A stretch of 64,000 nucleotides of DNA from Paenibacillus sp. Soil522 (GTDB taxonomy: Bacteria; Bacillota; Bacilli; Paenibacillales; Paenibacillaceae): NCBI RefSeq assembly GCF_001428245.1, contig NZ_LMRV01000039.1, forward strand, positions 1 to 64,000, read 5' to 3'. Positions 34,217 to 44,087 of this stretch are shown piece by piece; positions within the stretch are counted from its first letter, which is position 1, and each line of letters starts with the position of its first letter. The notes beneath the pieces were generated by a model, which made no database searches, had not been told where the DNA came from, and saw only the letters and a list, made by a program, of their open reading frames with translations. Position numbers and translations under genes: made by a program.

Positions 34217-37200
34217 TTACATCAACGCAGCGGCGAAAGAGACGAGCAAATCGGCTTGCTCCGCCGTGATCGCTTTTCCGCTTTGGGCTTTTGCTTGGTT
34301 TACGAAAGCTCCCAGTTGCCCTTCCTTCGCCTTCGCGTTCTCCCAGTCAGTGGAAGCCTTGGCGGCATCCAGCTTTTCGATCAAAGAGGCGGCGACGTCC
34401 CCGTGCCCACTTTCCTCGAACCACATTCTGGTCAGACGAGCAAGGCTATCGTAGTCAACGGTGACGATGACCGTAATCGAGGCGTTCGTCGCATGACCCG
34501 CTTGATCGGAGGCGGACGCGCTAAACGTGTGCTCGCCGAGACCCAATTCATAAGCCGTCACTTTGATCAATTCACAAGTCGTCCTTGCAATCCCCGATAA
34601 TTCGTCCGTTGCATCGCAGCTGATCGCGACGAGCTGGTCTACCGTAAATTCGGTACCGTCCGCAACGTCGAAGATAATGCTAGGCGCCGTCAAGTCGACC
34701 GACACGGACAACGACTTCGCTTCTTCCGCGTTACCCGCCCGATCGACGCTCCAGTAAGTTACCGTATGCACGCCTTCGGTTTCGATAACGGCTTGTCTCC
34801 CACTCGCGACGTCTCCGTCGTCCACTCGATAATAGGTCACTGCCACGCCGGAGATTTCATCGGTCGCGGCGAAATCAACGACGACAGCCGAACGGTACCA
34901 GTCGTTCTGCGCTTCCCCTTCCGCCGTTGCGGTCGTCTCCGGCGCCGCATCGTCGCTGCTATTCAGCGCGATATCCTCAGTATTGTACATAAAAATAAGT
35001 CTTTCGTTTGTTGAGATATTCGGTATATCTGCTATTTGCGACAGTTTTTTTGTTCCCAGCCGGAGTGTTAATACGGCACCACTCCCTGATCCGGCCGCGT
35101 GTTGATATACGATCCGATTGTCAAACTTGGGAGAAACCAGGAAGAAGGGGCCGACCCCGCTGGAACGCAGAATAAACTTTTCATTTTCGCCTATCTCTGT
35201 GGCATCGGCTTTTATAACATTGTAACTCTCTACCGTATCATCCTTTACCGATAAATAGGTGTTTGTCTTGACCAGCCGTACCGAATATGTGCCGTCGTCG
35301 TTAGTGACCAACTGATAGAAAGGCGCGTCCTTCTTCATGATACTGGTAACAAGCTCGCCGTTTTCATTAATATCATAGTAAGAGTTCACTGTCTCGGCGA
35401 CTCTCTGACCGTCAACGATACTCCAATTCCTCTGATATAATGGCTCCCATCTGGTCCGCATCTGAAAATACGGCCCGCTTGAGTTCAGCGGCTCGCCGTT
35501 ATAGTACGTCAGGGTGCCAAAGTTCAGATTGTCAAAATGTACCATTGCCTGCGGTCGCGCGGCCGCCGCCGCCCTCGCCGTCCATGTCATATCGACGCCG
35601 CCCACCTTGGTGTAGAGGGCAAGAGCCTGATCAAAAACAGGCCGGAGCTCGCCTTTGTTAAGCCCGTTATTCTCCCTGTCAAACCCGGCTCCATAATATC
35701 CTCTGCCTGTATCACCAAAAACGTTCGGCATCGCAACGAAGGGTACATCCTCACCGTACAGCTCTTTCGAATACAGGTTGTATTTCGCCGAATATTCGAA
35801 GGCTTTCGCCAGCCTGTTATCATACAGGGAATACAAATCCACATCCTGATTGTAAGCGATCAGGCATATTTCGGCCATATATCCGATAGCCAACATGGCG
35901 TGGGCCTGATCACGGCCGGTTTCCATCGTCTGGCCTGATTCGTGCACATAAGTGAAGATGGAGCCGTTCACATGAATGTCCTGATATAAGGCCATCGCGC
36001 GGTTAAAGATTTCCGTATTGTCACAAAGAACGCCTATCGAAATCATGCTGACTATGGCCGCTGCGTCCCAGTTGCCGTTGGCGAGCATGGGAGCAGCTGC
36101 GTCCTGGATCACCGGATATACCACGTTTAGCATCATATCCTGCAGCGATTTGAAGTCAGCGTCGCTGTATCCGTCGTATCCACCGTTGTAATACCTTATA
36201 ATCTCAGCTGCGCTGGCATATTTGTAAGCATTGATGCCGGCGCCCAAGATCCTGTCCCTACCGTCTATCACTTTTAAGGCCTTCGCCCATTTCCCAAGTA
36301 TGTCGGAGGCTCTTTCCGCGTATCTATAGTCTCCCGTGATCACCCACTGCAGGGCGTTGAAATACGCGGCATTGCCGCCCTTCTCAAAATAGCCGATGTT
36401 GCCGGAATCCGACGGGGCTCCTCCACGTCCTACATTCGAAAATACAGTAGTCTCGTAATCGAAGCTGGATAAATCATAGGTAACGCTATGCAGCAATCTC
36501 TGGTAATCAGAGTACCAGGGCTCAGCCTTCTCCTGAACACGAAGCTTCATTCTCTCCAGGTCTTCTATCGTATACAAAATACCAGGATGGTTGAAAATTC
36601 GTACCTTCACATCCGCTATCGCTTGATAGCCGCTTCCGTTATATTCCACAGTATACTCGTGGATGCCGACGCTCAGGTCCGAAACCGTTACGCGCATCAA
36701 GCCGTCGGCATAAACAACGTCCGCGTCCGTCCCAACGATAATATAATTCTCAGGGTTCGTATCGCCGTTCACGGGACGCCAGAACAATTCAGCGTCGTCT
36801 CCGGATACCTCTTGACTTACCTCCAGCAGATCCCTGCCTGTTACCTCTTCAAAATAAAATCTGTATTCGGTATTCTGAGCGGCCGTTCCGGTGCTCTGCA
36901 TGGAGTCGTCGGTCATTTTTACATTAATACGGTTAAAGCCAGAGTCGTCTCTCATCGTGGACAAATGCGACCAGATGCGGTAATAACCCGATTTCACATA
37001 ATGGTCTACATAAAACCGCTCGTTCCAGCTCGGGATACTTGCCGACGCCTTGACTTCGAACGTCCTGTCGGTGCTGGTACCGCTTTGGGCGCCGCTCAGG
37101 ATATTAAAGTAACGATGGGTATTGCTCAGGAACTCTTCAGCCGTAAAGTAATTCTGGATCGTAAGATATTTGTCATTGTCCAGGGATTTTATGGAATAAG

Positions 37201-38302
37201 CCGTCCTGGTGGCTCCAACCTCCGGTTCCTCATGGTACACGGTGGCGAAATAGTCAAGGACATACAGCGCGAACGTGGAAGCCTCTGCGGCATTTGCCGT
37301 AAGCGACAGTTTTTCCGTGATGGGATCAACCTTAACATATTTGCCTTCCCCATTTTTCATTTTAAAAATCATTGACGCTGTCTTGCTGTTGTTAAAGTAA
37401 TTCCCCATATTCGGGCCCGTAATCTTGGAAGTGAGCTCCGCAAGGTTGTCCATCGCCGTTTGCAACGATAAGAGGGCTTGGTCGACCTGGGCTTGAGTCG
37501 CACTGGCCCGACTTACTTCTTTTGCATTGTTGAGGGCACCCGCAAACACCTCCCAGCTAGCCGCCGTGTACTCGGCTCCAATTAGCTGATCCGCTTTGGC
37601 AATCAGCGCGCTGAGCGCCGTCTTGTCGACGATCCTATTGTTCACAATAGGATCGTCAAGAGTGACGGCCAAGGATGGTCCAGAGTATCCCGATGTATTC
37701 CTTGAGGAATACATCTCGCTGGCAGCTACCGCATTTTCGTTCACACGAGTTGTCGTAAGATGTATACTGACTACTTTTCTTCCGTTACTCAACGCAAATC
37801 GGAAGATCGTGGACAAGTCAATGGAAAGGTTTTCTTCACCGGTTGACGTAACGTTTCGGGTTACAACCGGCGATTCAGCTATATCGTTTGGGCGGGCATT
37901 ATATGTAAGATTGTTTACCGTCCACTCGGCGCCAGAGTTTCTCAGGGTCGGTTCGCTTTCAGTAAATACCAACTCGTTTGGCGCATGCGTTTTTCTGAAG
38001 CTCAAAATCATTTTCATCTCGTCAATATTATAACGATTAGTTTCGATGGAGGATAAATCAAACTTGAGATAAGTATGCCGGAATTTCCCGTAAATTAATT
38101 TATTTGCGATTAAATTTATCCCCAAGCTGTCTGCCTGCGTGCCGAAATTAGACACAAATGCATCCTGCACCGCCGGGAAGGATGCTGTCCCAGCCGCCGC
38201 CGCAACAATCGCTGTTGATCCCAGGAAAAGGGTATATAACTGCATACATATAATTGGTACACATAACAGTAACGATAAGACCTGTTTCAAATGCTTTTTC
38301 AT
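34217..38302 (-). CDS. large secreted polysaccharide lyase (alginate-lyase-like, multi-domain)
   Basis: A 1361-residue exported protein. In order: signal peptide; DNRLRE/CBM96-like domain (~35-190, DAFVSNFGTQAD, TYLKFDLSSI); FIVAR-like helices (~225-290); a fascin-like beta domain; an Alginate_lyase alpha/alpha barrel (~575-900, with ANGNWDAAAIVSMISIGVL and ESGQTMETGRDQAHAMLA, which holds candidate catalytic residues); another beta region; two Ig-like Ca-free repeats (DLTAPSIIF, SVDRAGNAEEA); and a C-terminal helical FIMAH domain. The ATG at 38302 has AGGAGAG upstream; in-frame residues before it do not resemble a signal peptide. It degrades uronate-containing polysaccharide. The substrate is not certain. 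Confidence 0.85.
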   Translation of the reverse strand: MKKHLKQVLSLLLCVPIICMQLYTLFLGSTAIVAAAAGTASFPAVQDAFVSNFGTQADSLGINLIANKLIYGKFRHTYLKFDLSSIETNRYNIDEMKMILSFRKTHAPNELVFTESEPTLRNSGAEWTVNNLTYNARPNDIAESPVVTRNVTSTGEENLSIDLSTIFRFALSNGRKVVSIHLTTTRVNENAVAASEMYSSRNTSGYSGPSLAVTLDDPIVNNRIVDKTALSALIAKADQLIGAEYTAASWEVFAGALNNAKEVSRASATQAQVDQALLSLQTAMDNLAELTSKITGPNMGNYFNNSKTASMIFKMKNGEGKYVKVDPITEKLSLTANAAEASTFALYVLDYFATVYHEEPEVGATRTAYSIKSLDNDKYLTIQNYFTAEEFLSNTHRYFNILSGAQSGTSTDRTFEVKASASIPSWNERFYVDHYVKSGYYRIWSHLSTMRDDSGFNRINVKMTDDSMQSTGTAAQNTEYRFYFEEVTGRDLLEVSQEVSGDDAELFWRPVNGDTNPENYIIVGTDADVVYADGLMRVTVSDLSVGIHEYTVEYNGSGYQAIADVKVRIFNHPGILYTIEDLERMKLRVQEKAEPWYSDYQRLLHSVTYDLSSFDYETTVFSNVGRGGAPSDSGNIGYFEKGGNAAYFNALQWVITGDYRYAERASDILGKWAKALKVIDGRDRILGAGINAYKYASAAEIIRYYNGGYDGYSDADFKSLQDMMLNVVYPVIQDAAAPMLANGNWDAAAIVSMISIGVLCDNTEIFNRAMALYQDIHVNGSIFTYVHESGQTMETGRDQAHAMLAIGYMAEICLIAYNQDVDLYSLYDNRLAKAFEYSAKYNLYSKELYGEDVPFVAMPNVFGDTGRGYYGAGFDRENNGLNKGELRPVFDQALALYTKVGGVDMTWTARAAAAARPQAMVHFDNLNFGTLTYYNGEPLNSSGPYFQMRTRWEPLYQRNWSIVDGQRVAETVNSYYDINENGELVTSIMKKDAPFYQLVTNDDGTYSVRLVKTNTYLSVKDDTVESYNVIKADATEIGENEKFILRSSGVGPFFLVSPKFDNRIVYQHAAGSGSGAVLTLRLGTKKLSQIADIPNISTNERLIFMYNTEDIALNSSDDAAPETTATAEGEAQNDWYRSAVVVDFAATDEISGVAVTYYRVDDGDVASGRQAVIETEGVHTVTYWSVDRAGNAEEAKSLSVSVDLTAPSIIFDVADGTEFTVDQLVAISCDATDELSGIARTTCELIKVTAYELGLGEHTFSASASDQAGHATNASITVIVTVDYDSLARLTRMWFEESGHGDVAASLIEKLDAAKASTDWENAKAKEGQLGAFVNQAKAQSGKAITAEQADLLVSFAAALM

Positions 38303-38430
38303 GATCGCTCTCCTTTCTGAAAAACACAATTCTATGGATTCTTTTCCAATGTAAGCAACAATCTCTCCGTCTACATACACAATGTAACCGCTACCAAAAT
38401 AAGACGCAACCGTGGCCAGAAACACGGCTT

Positions 38431-38592
38431 GATTCCTTCAGATCGACGGTTGCCCCAACGGGCCGCAGGCGTCTTTCTAATGTTAAGCTGGTCGAAGGGG
38501 GCGATGCCGTCGCACTTCATGTTGAACCCGTCGTATTAGAGGAAGTGAAAGAAGTTGTGCAAGCCATCGGTTATCATGACAAAGGAAAGTAA
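38431..38592 (+). pseudogene. C-terminal scrap of a small protein (possibly HMA-like)
   Basis: A plus-strand frame without a start reads RRRLSNVKLVEGGDAVAL, then VLEEVKEVVQAIGYHDKGK and a stop. The ending resembles the last strand-helix of heavy-metal-associated (copper chaperone) domains, but the CxxC half is missing. It is a remnant. Confidence 0.35.
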
Positions 38593-38966
38593 TCGCCCAT
38601 AGCCTGGCCCATATGAAGACATCATCTCCTTTCTAACTGTTTAGTGAGACATCCGCAAACGCATTGGTATCGTCGGACACATTCCGCCAGGGGCTTTTGT
38701 GTTCAGCAAGACCTCAACAAACTTATAATATCGATGTGAGAAAGCAATTCATATGCTCTTTTTTAAGAATAAAGTCAGTATTCTTTAGAATGGAAACTCC
38801 AAGGCTTTTGCGTATAAAGGCCACCGAACCCATGACGCGATACCCTTGTGCTTCAATCGCAGATCAATCCTCACTTTCTGTATAACGATGCAAACGCTTC
38901 CCGGATTTCATGTCGTTAGATATCCATATTCATCCGGTATATCTTAGAATAGACGAAATCCCACCG
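38593..38966. other. intergenic region between the lyase and response-regulator genes
   Basis: Decayed sequence. A minus-strand frame near 38640-38715 reads SPWRNVSDDTNAFADVSL before a stop, coding-like but without a start. I see no clear promoter or terminator. Confidence 0.3.
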
Positions 38967-39710
38967 TCAATCATCGTTCTTTTCCGCAGTATCCGCGGCA
39001 CCGACGATTCCCTTGTAGTATCCAGGCGTCATGCCCGTGTATTTCTTAAATACTTTTGTAAAATAATGCTTGTCCTCGTAGCCAACCTGCTGCCCGATCT
39101 GGTTAACAGGCAGATGCTGCTCAAGCTCCAGCAGCTTCTTCGCCTCGCGGATCCGTAATTCGTGCAAATAATTGACAAAATTCATGCCCGTTTCTTTTTT
39201 AAATAGACTGCTTATATAATTCGGATGAAGGCTCACGAGCTCGGCAAGCTTATCCAGTGAAATATCCTCCATGTAGTGCTTTTCCAAGTATGAAAGAATT
39301 TTTGCGGCATGCTGCGGATATTCGGAATCAACGGTAGTAATGGGCAGCTCGTCTCTGATCTGTTTCAGCAAAACGGCTATTTCATCTCTGTCAATCGGCT
39401 TCAGCAAATAGTCGATGACGCCGTATCGCAGGGCCCTGCGAACAAATTCGAATTCGTCGTAGCCCGTCAGAATAATGAAACGGTCACATAGCCCGTTTTG
39501 CCTGGCTTCCTCAATCAGCTCGAAGCCGTTTTGCTCCGGCATCTGGAGATCCGTAATCGTTACGTCTGGCATGAACGTCTTCATCTTCTCGATCGCTTCT
39601 TTCGCGTGTCCGGCTGATAGCACCTCCGTGCAAGCCGGGGCGGCCTCCTTGACGACTTTAACCAGTCCGCCCAGAATCAACGGCTCGTCGTCCACAATCA
39701 GAACCTTCAT
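38967..39710 (-). CDS. response regulator, YesN-type (short)
   Basis: A 247-residue regulator: receiver domain (IVDDEP, D54 in TITDLQMPEQNG, YLLKPID) directly joined to an AraC HTH (LDKLAELVSLHPNYISSLFK, then GYEDKHYFTKVFKKYTGMTPGYYKG). It lacks the long linker of the regulator at 2052-3506. Its start lies inside the end of the kinase gene (53-nt overlap), indicating translational coupling. Likely targets are the adjacent transporter and lyase genes. Confidence 0.92.
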   Translation of the reverse strand: MKVLIVDDEPLILGGLVKVVKEAAPACTEVLSAGHAKEAIEKMKTFMPDVTITDLQMPEQNGFELIEEARQNGLCDRFIILTGYDEFEFVRRALRYGVIDYLLKPIDRDEIAVLLKQIRDELPITTVDSEYPQHAAKILSYLEKHYMEDISLDKLAELVSLHPNYISSLFKKETGMNFVNYLHELRIREAKKLLELEQHLPVNQIGQQVGYEDKHYFTKVFKKYTGMTPGYYKGIVGAADTAEKNDD

Positions 39711-41451
39711 CTGTATTCACCATCCTTCCAGTTAGGAATAAAGTCAGTATCGTGCCCTTGCCGGGCTCGCTTTCAATTTCGAGCCGCGATGCTCCGCCGT
39801 AGAACGATTTGACCCTTGCGGCGACGTTGCTCAATCCCCAGCCGCTTTCTCCCTCCTGCGGCATGCCGGCTTCGCCATTGTCCAGCCTTTGGCGGATTTT
39901 TCGTAAGTTCTCAGGCAAGATGCCCGATCCGTTGTCGGATATCACGATACGTGCCTCTTCCCCTGTTTTGCAGGCTTCCACTCTGATATGAACGGGACGC
40001 AGAACGTTTGAGATGCCGTGCACGATGCAGTTCTCGATGAGCGGCTGCAAAATAAATTTGGGACAAGCGAAGCGTTTGGCGTTGACCGTGACCTCGATTT
40101 CGTAAGTCAATCGTTCTTGTAAACGCATCTTATGAATATCCAGATAAAATCGGATAATCTCTATTTCTTTGTCCAGCATCGTCATATCCTTTCCGGTGGA
40201 AAGGCTGTATCGCATCAGCTTGCCGAACCAGAACGCAATATCGGCAACTTCTTTGTCATTGTTCGTTTCGGCGAGCATTCGGATTGTTTCCAGCGTGTTG
40301 TACAAAAAGTGCGGCTTGATCTGCGCTTGCAGCACTCTGTATGCGGCCTCTTTATTTCGCAGCTCAGCGCGATGAACGTTATTGATCAGCTCATCCATTC
40401 GCCCGATCATGTTGTTATAGGTAGTGATCAGAAATCCGATCTCGTCCTGTTTGCCCGGCGTTTCCATTTCGACGACCATCTGCTTCATATTGTCGTCGTC
40501 AATAGAGCGCATATGCCTTGCAAGCCGAAGAATGCGTTTGGTGATAATCGACGAGAGTGCGTAATAGAATAGTGATAAAACCGTCAGCAACGCGATAATC
40601 GCGGCCACGATAATGATTTCCTTTTCTTTGATCCCGTGAAACACGTCGCGGATCTGTCCGACAATCACGATGCGGGCACCCAGGTCCTCCAGGTACATTT
40701 GGTTGACAATGGTTTTTCGATTAATGAAATAGGAGTTCTGCTGGTCCGAGTCCCCCCGTTTAATCATCTTTTGAACTTTCTCCGGCAGCTCTCCGCCGGC
40801 GTGCAGCGGCTCTCCCGAATCCTTAAGCAGGTATGCTTTCCAATCTCGTTCCACACCGGCCGCTTGATAAAATTTCCCTAGCAGCTCGTCGCCGGCGTGA
40901 ATCTGTAGGATGCCGATCCTTTCCGTGATCAACGTGTTGTATAGGCTTTGCAAATAAACAAGCTCGGGCTGACTCCCATTCGGGTGGAGAATCGTCCATT
41001 TGCCGCTCCCCGGCTTCAGTGACAGGGCAATCGCCTTCTTCTCCGGGTCCATACCGGACACATCGATAAATTGTTCGGTAATAGGCAGTACCTGCTCTTT
41101 TATTTTGTAGATCATCAACGAATCGATCTCAGGATTGGCAAAGAGCGACTGGGTGATTACGGGGCTGATATAGCGAATATAGGCATAAATGCTATCCAGA
41201 TCGGAAAGGTATTTACCGTCCAAATAATCCGTTACATAAGGATTATATTGCAATACCCGGTACACCGATGCGATTCGGTTCAGATCCCCCTTCATATTGG
41301 CGTATGCCTGCTCTAAAATTTTTTGCCGGCTTTCAACGAATTGTTGCGTCAAATTTCCGTATATTAACAAGTACATGTAGCTTCCCAGGGCGATAACCGG
41401 AATAAGAATCAGAATGACGTACCCCAATATCATCTTGCGCGCGATGCTCAT
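39658..41451 (-). CDS. sensor histidine kinase, YesM-type
   Basis: A 597-residue membrane kinase: TM1 near 8-30, an extracellular Cache-like sensor, TM2 near 280-300, HAMP, His_kinase motif IKPHFLYNTLETIRML (around residue 385), and HATPase_c (LIENCIVHGI, DNGSGI, GWGLSNVAARV). The ribosome site AGGAGGAG precedes ATG 41451. A terminator separates it from the upstream transporter operon, so it has its own expression. Confidence 0.92.
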   Translation of the reverse strand: MSIARKMILGYVILILIPVIALGSYMYLLIYGNLTQQFVESRQKILEQAYANMKGDLNRIASVYRVLQYNPYVTDYLDGKYLSDLDSIYAYIRYISPVITQSLFANPEIDSLMIYKIKEQVLPITEQFIDVSGMDPEKKAIALSLKPGSGKWTILHPNGSQPELVYLQSLYNTLITERIGILQIHAGDELLGKFYQAAGVERDWKAYLLKDSGEPLHAGGELPEKVQKMIKRGDSDQQNSYFINRKTIVNQMYLEDLGARIVIVGQIRDVFHGIKEKEIIIVAAIIALLTVLSLFYYALSSIITKRILRLARHMRSIDDDNMKQMVVEMETPGKQDEIGFLITTYNNMIGRMDELINNVHRAELRNKEAAYRVLQAQIKPHFLYNTLETIRMLAETNNDKEVADIAFWFGKLMRYSLSTGKDMTMLDKEIEIIRFYLDIHKMRLQERLTYEIEVTVNAKRFACPKFILQPLIENCIVHGISNVLRPVHIRVEACKTGEEARIVISDNGSGILPENLRKIRQRLDNGEAGMPQEGESGWGLSNVAARVKSFYGGASRLEIESEPGKGTILTLFLTGRMVNTDEGSDCGRRAVDSGRTG

Positions 41452-41502
41452 GATACTAGATCTCCTCCTGCTGACGGTATGGTATCGGTTTCCATCACGT
41501 GC

Positions 41503-41540
41503 AAATAAAAAACGGGTAGAGGCGTCAATGCGCCCCTACC
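41503..41540 (-). terminator. terminator after the binding-protein gene
   Basis: On the minus strand GGTAGGGGCG and CGCCTCTACC pair (one mismatch) and run into GTTTTTTATTT. It lies 15 nt after the binding-protein stop. Confidence 0.75.
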
Positions 41541-41555
41541 AGCAAATTACGACAT

Positions 41556-43124
41556 TTACTCAAGCAAGTCCTTTTTCTCCTGATAGGTTTGGTTGGCCCA
41601 GTCCGTCAACTCAGGTAGTCCAATATTTTCTGCGTTCTTTAACAGCGCTTCATAATTCCGAACGGCTTCTTCCTCGGTTTTCGCCAAATAAATTTTGACC
41701 TTCTCATTTCTGATCATATCGTCGATCTTTGTCTTGATCGTTTTCTCCGAAGAATCCGGCTTCGTCTGGATCATGCCGACAGCGGGTTTAGAGATTCTGA
41801 TTTCTTTTAATTCCATCAATGCCTGGGTCGTTTGCGTGCCCGGTTTATATCCCAGCATCCCCTCGGTGATGCCATCGTTGTAAAGGTACCACCACTTGAT
41901 TCCGTTGCTGTTTACGAAATCGGCGTCGTTCGGATCGTATTTCAGGTTTGGATAACCTTCCTCATTCCAGGTCCAATGCTCGCCTTCAACCCCGAACATC
42001 GTCAGCTTTTTGCCCTCGTCGCTGGCCAGGTACTTGAGAAATTGGATGGATTTCTCCGGATTCTTGTTGTTTTTGGTAATGAAGGTTCCGGCGAAGCCAA
42101 GCCCTGTGCCAACAAGTTTCGCCTCCTTCGACAATGCCGTAGGCAGCATTTTGAAGGTGAAATCGCCTCCATCGTTCTTAATGGCGATGTTGTCCTTGTC
42201 CGCAACGCTTACCGTATGGCTGTGGGCGAACGCTTTGCCGCTCGTCGCATATTGATCGTCGATCAGGTCATTGGCGTGAGCAAAGTTCTCGGCCTGAATA
42301 TAGCCGTTGCGATAAAGGCTGTTCATAAATTTGAAAAAATCGAGCATTTTCGGATGTTTAATATAATATTCGATTTTCCCGTCTTGTTCATACCAATTTT
42401 CAAAGTAAGCATCAATGCCAAACTGAATGATAAAATATTGCTCGATCCAGTTTTTGTCCATCATGAGCGGCACCATATCGGGATACTTCTCCTTGACCAT
42501 GGCCAAAACGTTCGTGAAATCCTCCAACGAAGCAATCGTCGGATTTCCAAGCTCCTTCAGGATGTCTTCCCTAACGGCGATGCCGGGGTTGCCGTCGCTG
42601 CCGACCGCATATTTGTTCTGCTTCATTTCCTCTTGCGTAGCGAATGCGTTCCGCACCGTGTAGAAGTTGCCGTCATCCATCGTATGAATTCCGATTCTCG
42701 TGTCGTCGATTTTAAAGTCTGGCGCGTACTTCTCGATTAATTCATTCCAGGGATACGACAATTTGGTATCGGATAGGCGATCGATTTGGGAATAAGTAAA
42801 GATGAGATCCGGCAAATCACCGGAGGCGATCATCAGCGGAAGCTGCTTATCGTCCGTCGCGACCGTCACGTTTAATTTGACTCCCGTCATTTCGGTTATT
42901 TTTTCCGCTACCGGACCTTTCCATTCCCGGACCGGATACCATGGCATGTCGATAAATAATGACAGTTCTTCGATTTCTCCACCTTTCGCCGATCCGCCGC
43001 CGGAGTCGGACGCTTGCGTGTTACCGCTGTTCGCGCCGTTGCCACTGCATGCCGACAGCAATGATAATAATAGAATAACCGCTACAGATGCCATCAGAGT
43101 CTTTTTAAACTTGCCTTGATTCAA
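41556..43124 (-). CDS. extracellular sugar-binding lipoprotein of an ABC importer (LplA-like)
   Basis: A 522-residue solute-binding lipoprotein with lipobox LSAC (Cys26), a Gly/Ser linker and a binding fold. The TTG start at 43124 has AGGAGGGG 6-7 nt upstream. It lies downstream of lplB- and lplC-type permease genes, a complete importer except for the ATPase, which in these systems is usually a shared MsmX-type protein encoded elsewhere. The substrate is probably uronic or pectin/xylan oligosaccharides given the neighbours; that is inference. Confidence 0.9.
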   Translation of the reverse strand: MNQGKFKKTLMASVAVILLLSLLSACSGNGANSGNTQASDSGGGSAKGGEIEELSLFIDMPWYPVREWKGPVAEKITEMTGVKLNVTVATDDKQLPLMIASGDLPDLIFTYSQIDRLSDTKLSYPWNELIEKYAPDFKIDDTRIGIHTMDDGNFYTVRNAFATQEEMKQNKYAVGSDGNPGIAVREDILKELGNPTIASLEDFTNVLAMVKEKYPDMVPLMMDKNWIEQYFIIQFGIDAYFENWYEQDGKIEYYIKHPKMLDFFKFMNSLYRNGYIQAENFAHANDLIDDQYATSGKAFAHSHTVSVADKDNIAIKNDGGDFTFKMLPTALSKEAKLVGTGLGFAGTFITKNNKNPEKSIQFLKYLASDEGKKLTMFGVEGEHWTWNEEGYPNLKYDPNDADFVNSNGIKWWYLYNDGITEGMLGYKPGTQTTQALMELKEIRISKPAVGMIQTKPDSSEKTIKTKIDDMIRNEKVKIYLAKTEEEAVRNYEALLKNAENIGLPELTDWANQTYQEKKDLLE

Positions 43125-43154
43125 AACAACCCCTCCTATGATTTATATTATATA

Positions 43155-43173
43155 TTAAAGCAAAAAGCTTTAA
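43155..43173 (-). promoter_or_regulatory. intercistronic stem-loop before the binding-protein gene
   Basis: TTAAAGC and GCTTTAA form a 7-bp stem around a 5-nt loop between the second permease and the binding-protein gene. It may stabilise the downstream message. Confidence 0.45.
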
Positions 43174-43189
43174 TAACAAGCCAGCAGCA

Positions 43190-44071
43190 TCAGCCCTTTA
43201 CCGAGCCAAGCATAATGCCTTGAATGAAAAACCGCTGCAGGAACGGATAAACGCAAACGATCGGCGCGATGGAGACCACCATGGCGGCTAGCTGCAGGGA
43301 ATAACTTGTGACGCCTGAAGCTGCGCTGTTTGCTGCTCCGACGGCATCCAACGGTGCATTGCTTTTGTTTATCACTTCCATCATCCGGAAAGCAAGCGTC
43401 CGCAGACTGTCGGATTGAACGAAATAAGCGGAGTCCAGCCAGGAATTCCATTGGCCAACGCCCATGAATAGCGCCATCGTGGCGATAAGCGGCATTGAAA
43501 CCGGGAGGATGATACGATAGAAGGTAACAAATTCATTCGCTCCGTCCATATGCGCGGATTCTTTCAGCTCCCCCGGTATTTCACGGAAGAACGAAATGGC
43601 GATCAGCAGGAAGAACGTGCTTAGCATGGACGGGATAATGTAGACCCCAAACGAATTCAGCAGCCCGACGGAACGCAGCACCACGTAGTAAGGAATCAGA
43701 CCGCCAGAGAAATACATAGCGAAAATAATCATAGTAAAATAAAACTTGCTAAACAAAAGCTCGCGATGCGAAAGTCCGTAAGCAACCAGGCACGTAAGCA
43801 GCACGCCAAGCGCGGAGCCGGATATCGTGCGGATCACAGTCACCAGGAACGCCTTATACCATTGCGGATCGTTCAAAAACGTGGCATAGTTCTCGAACGT
43901 CACGTTCCGGGGCCAAAAATAAATACCTCCGAGAAGCGAGTCTGTGCCTTTGTTAAACGAGAGAATCAAGACATAATAAAACGGGTACAGCATAGCCAGC
44001 ATGATGACCAACAAGATGACGGTAACAACGCCGTCCATGACAAGATCCTTTTTCCTTTGACTTACATTCAT
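43190..44071 (-). CDS. ABC sugar permease, LplC-type
   Basis: A 293-residue permease with six helices and the MalG-like EAA loop (RIILPVSMPLIATMALF region, ESAHMDGANEF). The ATG at 44071 follows AAGGAGATC with good spacing; the longer frame upstream overlaps the first permease gene and lacks a ribosome site. It forms a heterodimeric channel with the LplB-type partner encoded just upstream. Confidence 0.93.
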   Translation of the reverse strand: MNVSQRKKDLVMDGVVTVILLVIMLAMLYPFYYVLILSFNKGTDSLLGGIYFWPRNVTFENYATFLNDPQWYKAFLVTVIRTISGSALGVLLTCLVAYGLSHRELLFSKFYFTMIIFAMYFSGGLIPYYVVLRSVGLLNSFGVYIIPSMLSTFFLLIAISFFREIPGELKESAHMDGANEFVTFYRIILPVSMPLIATMALFMGVGQWNSWLDSAYFVQSDSLRTLAFRMMEVINKSNAPLDAVGAANSAASGVTSYSLQLAAMVVSIAPIVCVYPFLQRFFIQGIMLGSVKG

Positions 44072-44087
44072 CGTTGGATCTCCTTTT

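Noticed and set aside
39658-39710. 53-nt overlap of kinase and regulator genes as a frameshift artefact
   Set aside because: Both products are complete through their conserved motifs; the overlap only adds a variable kinase tail.
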